Below are positions 10,270-21,700 of a stretch of 64,000 nt of DNA, one piece after another. The position numbers and the translations under genes are program-made. Origin of the DNA: Nymphaea colorata (lineage: Eukaryota; Streptophyta; Magnoliopsida; Nymphaeales; Nymphaeaceae); contig NC_045146.1 of assembly GCF_008831285.2 (NCBI RefSeq), positions 13,407,289 through 13,471,288 of the forward strand. Direction: 5' to 3'. Each line of letters begins with the position of its first letter. Position 1 is the first letter of the stretch. The notes below the pieces were generated by a model. The model made no database searches. It was not told the origin of the DNA and saw nothing but the letters and a program-made list of their open reading frames with translations.

Positions 10270-13200
10270 ATGGTCGCCGGCATGGAGGTCGCCGTTAATG
10301 GTAACGCCACCACCATTTCGCACGTCAGTAAGGGTCACCCCTGCGCCAACGGCGGAGCTCATTCCACCGACAGTAGCTTCGACGCCTTGAACTGGGCCGA
10401 GGCTGCCCGGGCCCTGCATGGACCCCACTTCGAGGACGTGAAGCGCATGGTCGAGCGGTTCGAGGGCTGCGCCTCTGTCACCATGAAGGGCGAGCTGCTG
10501 GAGGTCGCGGACGTGGTCGCCGTCGCCCGCCGGCAGGCCGACGTGTTCGTCCGCCTGGACGATGCCGCCGCCAGGTCGAGGGTGGAGGAGAGCGCCGCCT
10601 GGGTCGCGACTCACATGTGCCGCGGGACGGACACCTACGGAGTGACCACCGGGTTCGGGGCGACGTCGCACCGGCGGACGGATCAGGGGTTAGAGCTCCA
10701 GAAGGAGCTGATCCGCTTCCTGAACGCCGGGGTGATCTCCGGGTCCGGGAACGAGCTGCCGGTGGACGTGACCCGGGCGGCGATGCTCGTCCGGACCAAC
10801 ACGCTCCTCCGGGGCTACTCCGGCATCCGCTGGGAGATCCTGGACACCGTCAGGCAACTGCTGAATGCCCGGCTGACTCCGAAACTGCCGCTTCGGGGGA
10901 CGATCACGGCTTCCGGCGACCTCGTGCCGCTGTCCTACCTGGCCGGCGTGGTGACGGGGCGGCCCAACTCGAGGGTTCGGACGGCGACGGGGGAGGAGAT
11001 ATCCGGGACCGAGGCGCTGAGGCGGGTCGGGGTGGAGAGGCCGTTCGAGCTGCAGCCCAAGGAAGGACTGGCCATCGTCAACGGGACGTCGGTCGGGGCG
11101 GCGATGGCGTGCCTGGTCTGCTACGACGCGAACGTGGTTGCGGTGCTGGCGGAGCTGCTGTCGGCCATGTTCTGCGAGGTGATGCAGGGGAAGCCGGAGT
11201 TCACCGACCCGCTGACGCACCGCCTGAAGCACCACCCTGGTCAGATAGAGGCGGCGGCGCTCATGGAGTACGTTCTGGCGGGGAGCGCCTACATGAAACA
11301 TGCGGCGAAGCTGCACGAGACCAACCCACTTCAGAAGCCGAAGCAGGACAGATACGCTCTTCGAACCTCTCCTCAGTGGCTCGGACCTCAGGTCAGTCCG
11401 TCTCTCTCTCTCCGTTTCTTTCTCTGCACACAGACACACACAAGAAGCGTGCCACTGCCACGGACGGCGTTCGTTCAAGAGAATTAACAACTTATTGGCT
11501 CTTCGGGTTGCGAGCAAAAGCATGTGACTGCTCTGCTCTGACAGCAAATTACGCTGAGCTTCATTTAAATACCAAATCTGTGTCAGCAGAGACGGAGGTG
11601 ACGGCGGCAGGCAGGATACCCTCAGATTTTCAGAAAATAAAATTTTTATAATCAATTTTTTAAAAAATTTGTTTAACTTAGATTTTAAAAATTATATTTC
11701 GACGTTGATAAAAATTTTGAAACTAACAAAAAATCCATAGTTCTGCCGACCTTTCTGCAGCTGCAGTTAACTCTTTTAAAATGTCTCAGTCTGCCAACTG
11801 ATTTCTTGTGGAAGGGTGAGTTTATAGCGTAGGCGAAATTGGTTCCTATAGATCATACATGCGGATTTTTCAAAGATCGCTCATTTCCTATGTTTACCAT
11901 TCCCTTTCGGAGTTTGCTAAGTTCGCTTTTCTTAATCATGATTGCCGAAATTGATGCTATATAGATCATTCGACTGTCAAATTTTGACTGGAAAGATAGT
12001 CTTAATCTTGATCTGAGGTCGGTTTTAGATGAACCGAAATGATTTTGAAATTTCAATTATAAAAAGGTGCTTTTTCAGAAACTAATTGCACACGTGATTT
12101 TCTTGCAGTAAAGTGTAAGAATCAATGCGAAGAAACATGTTTTTTCGATATTTGATAGAATTTTATGATGAATCAAGAATCAACAGTGCTAACCTTTTCT
12201 TATTTTTGGATTCTTCTTAATTTGTACACCAAAAGAGTCGTTTCCTACAAGATTCCCAGGCTTTTGAGTAGGAAGATCACATCTGTGAGGGTAGTCAGAT
12301 GGAAAATACTTAAAATTTGTAAACTGGCTTTCACATCTGTTGAGATACAACTACAGGGTTATCTGAATGGTGATGGACCGAACTGTTAGTGCATTCGAAT
12401 GTCCAAAAAAAGGAGAATATGAATTTGAAAAACTTGAAACGAATTTGAAAAATAGTGGATTAGAAAATGAATATTATGAAAAAACTCATCACAGGAAGAT
12501 CCAAAGCATATCAGCTGGATGAATTTAAAATACTTATTTTACTTAAATATTCGAAAAATACATTTACATTCATGCTTCTTTCAATGAAGAACCAAATAGA
12601 GGCTACCTGTTTCTGCCGATTCAGGCCAAGCACCTGCTGATATTTGAAAACAGCAGCATCGTACCTTCTATAGTTTTACTCACGTATAATGTCAATAATG
12701 GCAGCAGAGTTTGGACTGCTGTACACAAACTGAGAAAATCAGAAAAGCCCAGCTCATAAAATGCCATCTGCTTCACTTTTTGGTGCTTAAAAACCAGACA
12801 GGTCACGAGTAAAACACGCTTCTATCTTTCATGGGAATGGTCATATATATATATATATATAGATAGAGAGAGAGAGAGAGAGAGGTGTTCGCGTGAGGGT
12901 CTCTATGAAGAAAAAGAAGAAAATCATCTCCTTGACAGTGATTTAAAACCAGAAGCCAGCATTTTATGTTCATGAAAATTTACAAGAACTTACTAACTTA
13001 AACTTAGAAAGGAATAACGCTGATGTTGATAGAAATATTTAACTTTCTCTGGCAGAAAAATTGTGCTTCTGGTTAATATTACTCCTGAAATCTGAAGCAC
13101 CTTCATCACAACCGGGAAAACATGGCACTGAATCTCACGCAACTACATATGGACTCAGCCCACGAGGGCGACCAACCTGCTCTTTCTTTTACCCTATCTT

Positions 13201-15433
13201 TCTCTGCAAGGTTGGATTTGGAAACGAAAACTTACGTCCTCACATGCTCAATCAATTGGGCAGACCTGTTCATCTGTCAAATTATTTGCAAAATAAATCT
13301 TGTATCATCACCTTCAGTTGGTCTCATCTAACTATTCCCAATGCAAGTGATGAAGCCCCACCAGAAGGTGCTCCATTAGTGCTAACAACGATGACCCTCG
13401 ATCACAAAGAAAGATTTGTGGAGATTGCAGTCCTTTTTGAAAACACGATTTGAAAGACGGGTTTTCTCCATTACTTTCGTTATGGGTATGGGTATGTGTT
13501 TGTCCTGGGAATCAATTATTTTTCTCATTCACCAGGCTGGAGTGGAAGTTCCGAAGGCTCTCAAGTCGACGGAAAAGAATCATCCAAGGCCATTGTGAGA
13601 AAAAGAAAATTAAGAATAACAAATCAATAAATTTATTTTTTCTCTCTATTCCTTCTATTTAGCTAGCAGTTGGTGCTTGGAACGCCATGAGGATGATGCC
13701 GTTGTTTTCTTCTTTCTCCCTGTGGGTCTTCATGGTTTCTATATACTAGGCGGTGTCGGTGTACCATGCTTTTTCTAGGACGCTCCCTGATTAGATATCC
13801 CAACATTTTTAGGAAAGTGGTATCCAAAGGAAATCCTAGTCTCATGGTAAACGTAATTTTTAGTAACCAAATGCCTATCGCTTAGCTGCCAAGATATATA
13901 TATATATATATATATTCTCTTCACCCTGTTGTTATATTTTTTTATTTTCCTTCTATTCGTGGTCAAGAGTCATTTACCAACATACCTTTTTTTCATTTTT
14001 TGCTTTTTTCATGTACGTCATAATAAATCCTCCACCTAACTGACCACTTATAGTTAATAGATCCAAGTTCTGGTTCGGTCTCAAATCAGCAACAGCGCTT
14101 TTAATATATGAAAAAGACCATGTTTAAAGGTGACAATATCGAGGCTTGATCTATTCAGGCCTGTGTCAACGGATACCTCATTGTCTCTCCAAATAAGATA
14201 TTCATCGGTTCAGTAAAAAAAAAAAAAATTAGTGCAAAATCGAAATCCAGTTACTAACCAGATGTTAATATTCTTGTTATGTTACTTGGGTATGAATTTA
14301 AATTGACAGTGAGATATGTAGTGACCACAAGACTCGATGAACTGAGTTGGTATGAATTATTTTTGCAGATTGAGGTGATCCGCGTTGCCACCCAGATGAT
14401 CCAGCGGGAGATAAACTCCGTCAACGACAATCCCATCATCGATGTGGCCCGGGACAAGGCGCTTCACGGCGGTAACTTCCAAGGCACGCCGGTGGGCGTC
14501 GCCATGGACAACGTTCGTCTAGCTCTCGCTGCCATCGGCAAGCTAATGTTCGCTCAGTTCTCCGAGCTGGTCAACGACTATTACAATGGCGGCCTGCCTT
14601 CAAACCTGACGGGCGGCCCAGTGCCGAGCCTCGACTACGGGTACAAGGGAGCGGAGATAGCCATGGCATCCTACACCTCGGAGCTCCAGTTCCTAGCCAA
14701 CCCCGTCACTTCCCACGTCCAGAGCGCCGAGCAGCACAACCAGGACGTCAACTCCCTCGGCTTGATCTCCGCCCGCAAGTCCGCCGAGTCGATCGAGATC
14801 CTCAAGCTCATGATGGCAACCTACGTGTCCGCCATCTGCCAGGCGATCGACCTCCGCCACCTGGAGGAGGTCAGCAAATCGACGGTCAGGAACGTCGTGG
14901 CTCAGGTGGCCAAGAAGACGCTCAGCACCGGACCCAACGGCGAGCCGCTCCCCGGCCGGTTCGCGGAGAAGGACCTTCTCGGTGTGGTGGAGAACGAGAG
15001 CGTCTTCGCCTACATCGACGACCCCTGCCGGCCGGAGTACCCGCTGATGCCCAGGCTCCGGCAGGTGCTCGTGGAGCACGCGCTGAAGAACGGCGAGTCG
15101 GAGGCGGAGCAGCCGCTCAAGTCCGGCGTGTTCAGCCGGATCAAGCGCTTCGAGTCGGAGCTCAAGACCCAGCTCGACGCCCAGGTCAAGCTCGCGCGCG
15201 CCAACTTCGACAAGGGGGCCTCCAACGTGCCGAACCGTATATCAGGCTGCCGCTCGTACCCGATTTATCGATTCGTCCGATCCGAGATAGGGACCGAGCT
15301 TCTCACCAACCCGAAGAACGTGACGCCAGGAGAGCAGATCGAGGCCATACACGTGGCCATATGCGACGGGAGGTTCGTGGGGCCCATAATGGAGTGCTTG
15401 AAAGGGTGGAGCTGTACACCTGGCGGCTGCTAA
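10270..15433 (+). CDS. PAL: Phenylalanine ammonia-lyase (two exons)
   Basis: PAL deaminates L-phenylalanine to trans-cinnamate in the cytosol, the entry step to lignin, flavonoids and salicylate precursors. Exon 1 is 10270-11391 and exon 2 is 14369-15433, joined in phase 0 within the conserved [13 protein letters not shown] region; the product is 728 residues, normal for the family. The Ala-Ser-Gly triad that forms the MIO electrophile is A214-S215-G216, in [17 protein letters not shown]. The lid tyrosine is Y123 in [11 protein letters not shown]. The selectivity pair F150-L151 (LIRFLNAG) indicates a Phe-specific enzyme rather than the His-type PAL/TAL of grasses. The [12 protein letters not shown] motif is intact in exon 2. 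The chosen ATG sits in an unusually strong context (GCCACCATGG). The open frame continues upstream only to a GTG at 9892, before the TATA box, so that extension is not coding. Exons are much richer in G+C than the intron. AATAAA-like signals follow at about 15450 and 15518. Confidence 0.97.
11392..14368 (+). other. PAL intron (about 3 kb)
   Basis: Starts GTCAGT and ends TTTTTGCAG. AT-rich, with microsatellites at 12843-12860 (AT), 12865-12884 (GA) and 13894-13915 (AT). No internal gene is supported; the open frames in it are short. Most plant PAL introns at this site are shorter. Confidence 0.85.
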
Positions 15434-17619
15434 TTGGCTTCATCCCGGAAAATAAAATTGGAAATGCTTTTCCCTTTTGTGCTTGTTGTGTATGGCATTC
15501 GGCTTTGTGAATGTAGAAAATAAATGGGTTTGAATATATTTCATGAAGCTTCTTTAAATTGCGACTTGTTGGTGTACAAACACGGAGTTCAGCGAAATGC
15601 AACTAAAATATAACACTGGATTTTAGAAAGCACCGTGAAGTAGGAAGCAAATCATATGTGAATAATTACTATGGCACGTAGGTTCATTTCTATGTCACAA
15701 CCAACAAGAAGGCATTTGGTTGACATATATATGTCAGTATGTATGTTGAGTTCCTTTCTTCGCTGGCCCATGCAATTAGCGGTGTATGCTCGACCACTTC
15801 AGCTTGGGCTTGAACTCGGTTTTTTTTAAACCAATTGAGTTCAAGCCTCGAAGTAAACCAGCCCAGTCAAATGAGTTGAGATCAAGCTAAGTAGGCTCGA
15901 CTTGTTTAATCTCAGCTATGAGTTCTGTATGTAAAAGCTGTTTTTGTAGTGTTGGCACAAAAAGTACTCTTGAGCACTATTATCTCTTTGGTTTTTTCAG
16001 GAAAAAGTTTTAAGGAAGAAGTTTTCAAATGAACAATGATGACCTAACCCCAAAGGGTGTAGCATAGCTGGTCGAGTTGGTGGGTTGGGTTGTTCCACTC
16101 AACTACAAAATGTAGCATACACTATTCTTGAACCTAAAGGAGTAACCATGAGTTGAGCAAAGTCCCAACAAAGTTTTCGACCCTAAAAGCAGGGAGAAAA
16201 TGGGAGTTTTGGCCTCTAAGCTTTAATCGACTAATAGCTGGCTTGACTTTAGTTGATTTAAGTTCAAGGTCAGCCAAGGCCAACCTAAAATTTTCAAAGT
16301 GGAATTTGGTCTTATGCAGAGTTTGATCAGGCTCAACCAGCAGCCCAATGACTAGGCCCCCTTTGTCTACTAAATTATGTTGAGAACCAATTTTTTTTTT
16401 TTCATTGTGCATTGAAGATATAGTTAACAAATTTTCAATTGACGATGGGACTCTGACCTGGGTCTCGTAGGACTGTCCTATGTAGGTGGACTTAAATCAA
16501 CCCAAGTTCAACTACTAATTTAAGCTTTTAAAAAAGTCTACCCCCATTGCTCACATGTAAAAATCAAGGTGATGTGAGAATCATACATGTTAGATCTATG
16601 GATTTGTCATTCAACCCTTAATTTAAGCTATAGATTTGCAGTTTCTGCATTCAACCATAGATCTAAAATCCAACATCAATACACAGAACATCACCTGAAT
16701 TTGAAACCCAAGCCTATCAAACATAAAAAAAAAAAAATCACCAATGAACAATTTAAAAACAAAAAATGTTGCCACATATAAGTCATTTTGGGTTGTCCTC
16801 ATGAGGGGACAAGTTGGTAGGTGGTGAGGGTGTCGACCCCCATGCACCCACCATTGTTTCGAGGGGTGTGGAATAACTGGTCGAACTAGCAGTTTATAAA
16901 CAGTCAGTCTATTGTTAATCCAATTTTTTAACTGCTAACCCTTTCAAAAGTAAACAAATTTTAAAATGTTAAGAATACTAAATGACCTTGAAGGTTTTAC
17001 ACACTAAGCGAGCAATCAAGTCTCTCATTTTAGGGTGATCCTTGCCAAGTTATTTCATTAGAACTTGTGGAGGCATTTGGATGACACCATGAAACTTATT
17101 TTTGGAGGTAGACAATGATTTTGCTTTCCAAAAAAAAAAAAAAAAGTTTGATAAGCTTTTGGTTGACCCAAAAATGACTTTTACCATTGCTCATTTTTGG
17201 TAAAAACCATTTTCCAAAAAAGAGAATGACTAACCTGGCACCTTCAAGTTATTCAAAAAGAACTAATCTTTGAAAACTGATGAAAAAATACTTTTTTAAA
17301 AAACTGGTTTTCACAAAACCATTTTTTCTTAATGTGTCATTTAAATGCTAACTCATGTGCGGTAGTCTGTTAGGTCACTGGTAAAGTTTGCGTCAGTATA
17401 AAAAAAGCATGTTGGTTTTTGAAACGAAGAAAGAAAATAGGTTCGCCTTAGGAATATTTTTCATCAAATGTACGCTCAGGGACGCCTGCTTTTTGGCAAC
17501 GCATCAATAGTAAAGAGACGGTTCAGTCAAAATAACTGAAGTTCCAACCTGTTCTATTGATATCGGCACAAGTTTGAGCGTGTCTATGTAAATGTTTCAA
17601 GAAATAAAATAGAGGAGAG
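15434..17619. other. Spacer between PAL and NRPB4
   Basis: PAL 3'UTR, then AT-rich sequence with no gene. Around 15.8-15.9 kb are repeated AGTTCAAGC/GGCTTGAACTC-like words, partly inverted, that read like an old dispersed repeat. At about 16065-16095 and 16860-16890 there are two related stretches (GGGTGTAGCATAGCTGGTCG and GGGTGTGGAATAACTGGTCG) resembling a tRNA A-box. No B-box was found after either. Confidence 0.45.
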
Positions 17620-17700
17620 CGTCGCGGCGCCGTCGCCTCTTACAAGTTACACCCGGCAGCCCGCGCCCTCATCACCTGCTGGTCCCCAAGTTTCGCAGAG

Positions 17701-17747
<47 letters not shown>

Positions 17748-18793
17748 CTGTCTCGTTGTTGGATTTTTAAAGTGTTTCTAATGAAGTTTGGGCCGAGTTG
17801 GACGATTCAGTAGGGAAGGGTAGCTTACCCATGATTGCAGGAATCACCAAACAATCTGATTCCGGAGATTTCCGTCTAAACTCACCGCCTTCCGCTTCAC
17901 CCAATCAAACCGATTTTCTCCGGCGATGGGGCATGGCCTGTCCGCCATCGCTCAATCTGCGATAGATGTTTGAAAGTTGTGCGCGATTGGTGTTATGGTT
18001 TATTGTCATTACCTTTCCTTGGTGAATACGCTCAATTGGAAAATGCGGCTGATTTTTATCTGGATGTTATGAATTATTTTTTGGAGAACTTAGATTGTAT
18101 TTCAACCCTTTGTTGAAATGTTCTAAAGATACTGGAAGAACGTTTATAGTAATCAAATCTTGGCCTTGAAATATCTCTTTTTCCGGTGAAACTTGACAGC
18201 GAAGGAACAAATGAAACCCTTTATCTTTCATAACCCGGCAAAACAAAAAAAAGGCTTCTTCCGTTAGAAACATCTAATATTCGACATTTATATTTAGATG
18301 AAAACCTTTGAAAAGAAGAAAAAGCGCCGTTTTGGAATCCATTGTTGACGGCGACTTCGTTTCTTGTCACAGCCTGGTTTTGTATTTGATTCTCCAAAAG
18401 TACTAACTTGCTTTCAATGAAATATATATCTAATATACATGTCTTTTTTTCAGAAATTTCCTTTATAAAACTATAGCACTCAATGCCACGTCTAATGTCC
18501 TTCGCTTAATTTTTTCGAATTATGCTTCTTGGTTTTTCCTTTTCGATATAGTGCATGTTTACTCGCTCATTCGTTCTTTGATTATTTTTGTTTTTCGTGT
18601 ATCCCTAACAATGCTAGTACGATAATGTTGTTCTCCAAATTTCCACACAACCTTCATTGTTATACGCTGTTGCAATATCTATTTTCCTGTTCATTGTGTT
18701 CAACTGTTATTTTAACCATTTTCTGTTATATTATAGCCGTCAACCTATGATTTTATCATTTTACTTTTCTTGTTTCCTAGTTTACATTTAAAG
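17620..18793 (+). other. NRPB4: Probable NRPB4 5' leader with a 5'UTR intron
   Basis: A GC-richer patch at about 17620-17700 ends in CGCAGAG followed by GTACTCTC at 17701. A TTGTTTCCTAG acceptor ends at 18780, 13 bases before the ATG at 18794. This gives a plausible 5'UTR intron of 17701-18780. The intron begins within bases of a 42-base (CT)n tract. The transcription start is not visible, and the model rests only on splice-site form and composition. Confidence 0.5.
17704..17745. repeat. (CT)n microsatellite, 21 repeats
   Basis: Uninterrupted CT dinucleotides, starting three bases after the putative donor of the NRPB4 leader intron. Confidence 0.95.
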
Positions 18794-21700
18794 ATGTCGG
18801 GGGAGGAAGAGGAGAATGCTGCAGAGCTGAAGATTGGTGAAGGTGAGAGATCATCTGCTTGATTAGGTTCCTGATATCTTCTGAGTTTCTTTTGGTGGTG
18901 CCTATTAAGATAAGTTTTTTTGTTTTTGTCCACAAACATATCTGCTTTTGTAGTAAAGAAAGATTTAGCCTAGATGGCTTGGCCAAGACATGAGTTGGAT
19001 AGCTGTTTTTTCCTACCATAAACTAAATTGCACATTTCTGTGCTGTTGGAAAACACTAAAAGAATATGGAATTTCATTACTTTCTCTTACTGCTATTTAT
19101 ATGAGGGCAATTCTATTACTCTTTCTCAGGGTGTGTCTAATGTTTTTAGTTTTATAAGTTCTTCTTCTGAAAAGTAAACCTGTCTCTACCTAAGCCTATG
19201 CTGTGGACTTTGTTGATCTAGTTTTCTGCTGTTTATGAATTTTCAGTCTCCATCTTTCGATGAAGAATACATCAAACTTGAAATTCCTAGATATGGGTTG
19301 AATTGATGAAAGACTTATTGCTATATCGCAACATATTGTTGCATTTACCTCTAACTTCAATATTTTGAAAACATCTTGATATTCTGGCTTATCGGTGCCC
19401 AATGGAAATGCCAGTAGAATATGTCAGTTTTTCAAAGTATTGTGATATCTAACCATAATAAGTCAACGGCTGATATTGCAGTTTTTTATGATTTTCTTTA
19501 TGTACCATGAGTGCATTTTCCCTTTCTTTATATTTTGAAAAACTGCTCGATTCTTTATATTTCCTCATATGAAGCTCTTCAAAATGCTGGAGTCATTGCT
19601 TTTCTATTGTTCTTCAATTCTTCTTCATTTTTTTTTTCAATTTTTAGAACTTGTGATATTTTGCAAGAAACTATATGTAGGAAAAGCTTCTGAGAAAACG
19701 TTGGTAAGATGTAGCTAATAACAATATGGTGAGTATGAGCAGAGCTTTCAATGTAGATCCAACAGTTCCAATGGGTTGTCTATCCAAACCATTGCTGAAA
19801 GCCTGCAACTTGTCATGAAAATTGCATGTATTTTAAATTTTAATTAAGTACTGGTTAACCACACTTATCTGCATTCCTATCTTTTGAAAGATTGAGTAAC
19901 ACTTCTAGGCTAACTCTTGAATTGAGGATATCTACTCAATTTGTAGTAAAAAGAGAAACAGTGGACGTTTGACTTGTTCGAAGTCTTTGTAAATATATGT
20001 TCTCTAATCTTGTTAAGACATAGAAAACTAAAAGATAATTTCCAGATGTATGCTGATAAGATTGATTTTGATATGGACATGGTAAGATTGTGTTTGCTCA
20101 GACTGATGGATGTTGATGTGATTGATTTTGAATGGAACTGATAAGGTTAATTAACTTGAGTTTGATATGGACCAACCAATCGATGGGCCAGGAAAAGAAG
20201 GGAAAAGGCAGTTATTATTAGATAATAAATTAATGTGGCTTCAATTCCAACTTGTTCAGACTAAAACTTATAACCCTGTAATATGCAGTTGGATTATCCA
20301 AGCAAGTATATTTTGCTAGTCAAAATTCATAATCTAGCCTTTTTAAGACCTTTTGCTTTATGACTCTGAAATAGAACAAAAGTATTGGGGTGATTATCTT
20401 GTCTTTGTTTATCAATATTACTTACAGTAGTGTCATTAATTCTGTTTTGCATTTGGCAAAGGTTTCAACCTACTGCTGGTTCTCATGTATTCTGTTGATC
20501 CATTCTGGTTCTTGCCCTTGATACTTTTGCGTTGGCAGAGTTTTTGAAGGCCAAATGTTTGATGAACTGTGAAGTGGCACTGATTTTGGATCACAAATAT
20601 GAGCAGCTGCAGCAAACGGCCGAAGACCCTACAACTCAAATTTCTCAGTGAGTCCATTTAGAAGCAGCCTCATTTTGCACTTCTTTGATATTGTAGGTGC
20701 CACATAGTTACAGACTTTCATCATCTATTTGATTTCCTCCATTTTCTACTAAAGCTCTTTGTAATTTTTGTTTCCAGGGTATTTGAGAAGTCCTTGCAAT
20801 ATGTTAAACGTTTCAGTCGTTATAGAAATCCTGATGCTGTTAGGCAAGTTCGAGAGTATCCTTAAGCTTGGTTCTGCTGATATTAAAAATGTTTTTTTTC
20901 CTGTTCTAGTCATTTGTTTCTAAAGATGTGAAACTTTTCTGAAATTAATTGTGAACATGCGTTCAAAATTTATTGTCCTCTTGAACGAACTGGTTTGGTT
21001 TGCTATATCATGTTATCTCTATTTTCTCTCTGAAATTTTGGTTTTCATTGGTTACCTTTTACTGGTTCTTTCTAGATCTCCTTGTATTCTCTAGTAACCC
21101 TCAATTGACGGGTCACTCTGTAGCATGTCTGCTTTCTTTACCATCCTCTTCAAGATTCATTCAATAAGGATTTGAATCTCAATCTCAACCTCTTTCGGTT
21201 AGATGGATGGCATGAAGAAACACATGTTCGCTGTTTTTTTGTTTGCTAATTTCTTGCCAAGGAAGTATCACCTTTCCACACGTGTCTTAAACAAGTCAGC
21301 AGCCATTCATGTAGAGCGATCTGAACATGGAGTGCTAACCTCTTACCAAGCAAGTATAAGTTAACACCTCTCCAAATGTATGTTGCATTGGGCATTCAAA
21401 TAGAATGGTCTGAGTGTATTCTTTTTTTCTATCTTCTCAGTTTGATTGTGAGAGTGGCTGAGTGACTCCTTTGCATTTGGTTTCATCGAGATCCTTTCAT
21501 CCTCGAGCAACAGCAGAGCAACCTCTGCAGACGATTCTATCTTCATCCTTAGCTATGTTCTGTTGTCAGTTATCACCAGCGTTTCGGCATCATGTAATGA
21601 CACTGGATGTCTGGCTGGATCCAGTATTATTTATAACTCAGGTTACTGATGCATATAAGCATGTAAGTTATTGATTGCCAGTGAACTTGACAACTTATCA

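Noticed and set aside
10690-11655. Long minus-strand frame opposite PAL exon 1
   Set aside because: A by-product of GC-rich coding sequence on the other strand; it has no domain and no start context.
16065-16890. Two A-box-like stretches as tRNA genes
   Set aside because: No B-box at the right distance and no cloverleaf; at best decayed SINE heads.
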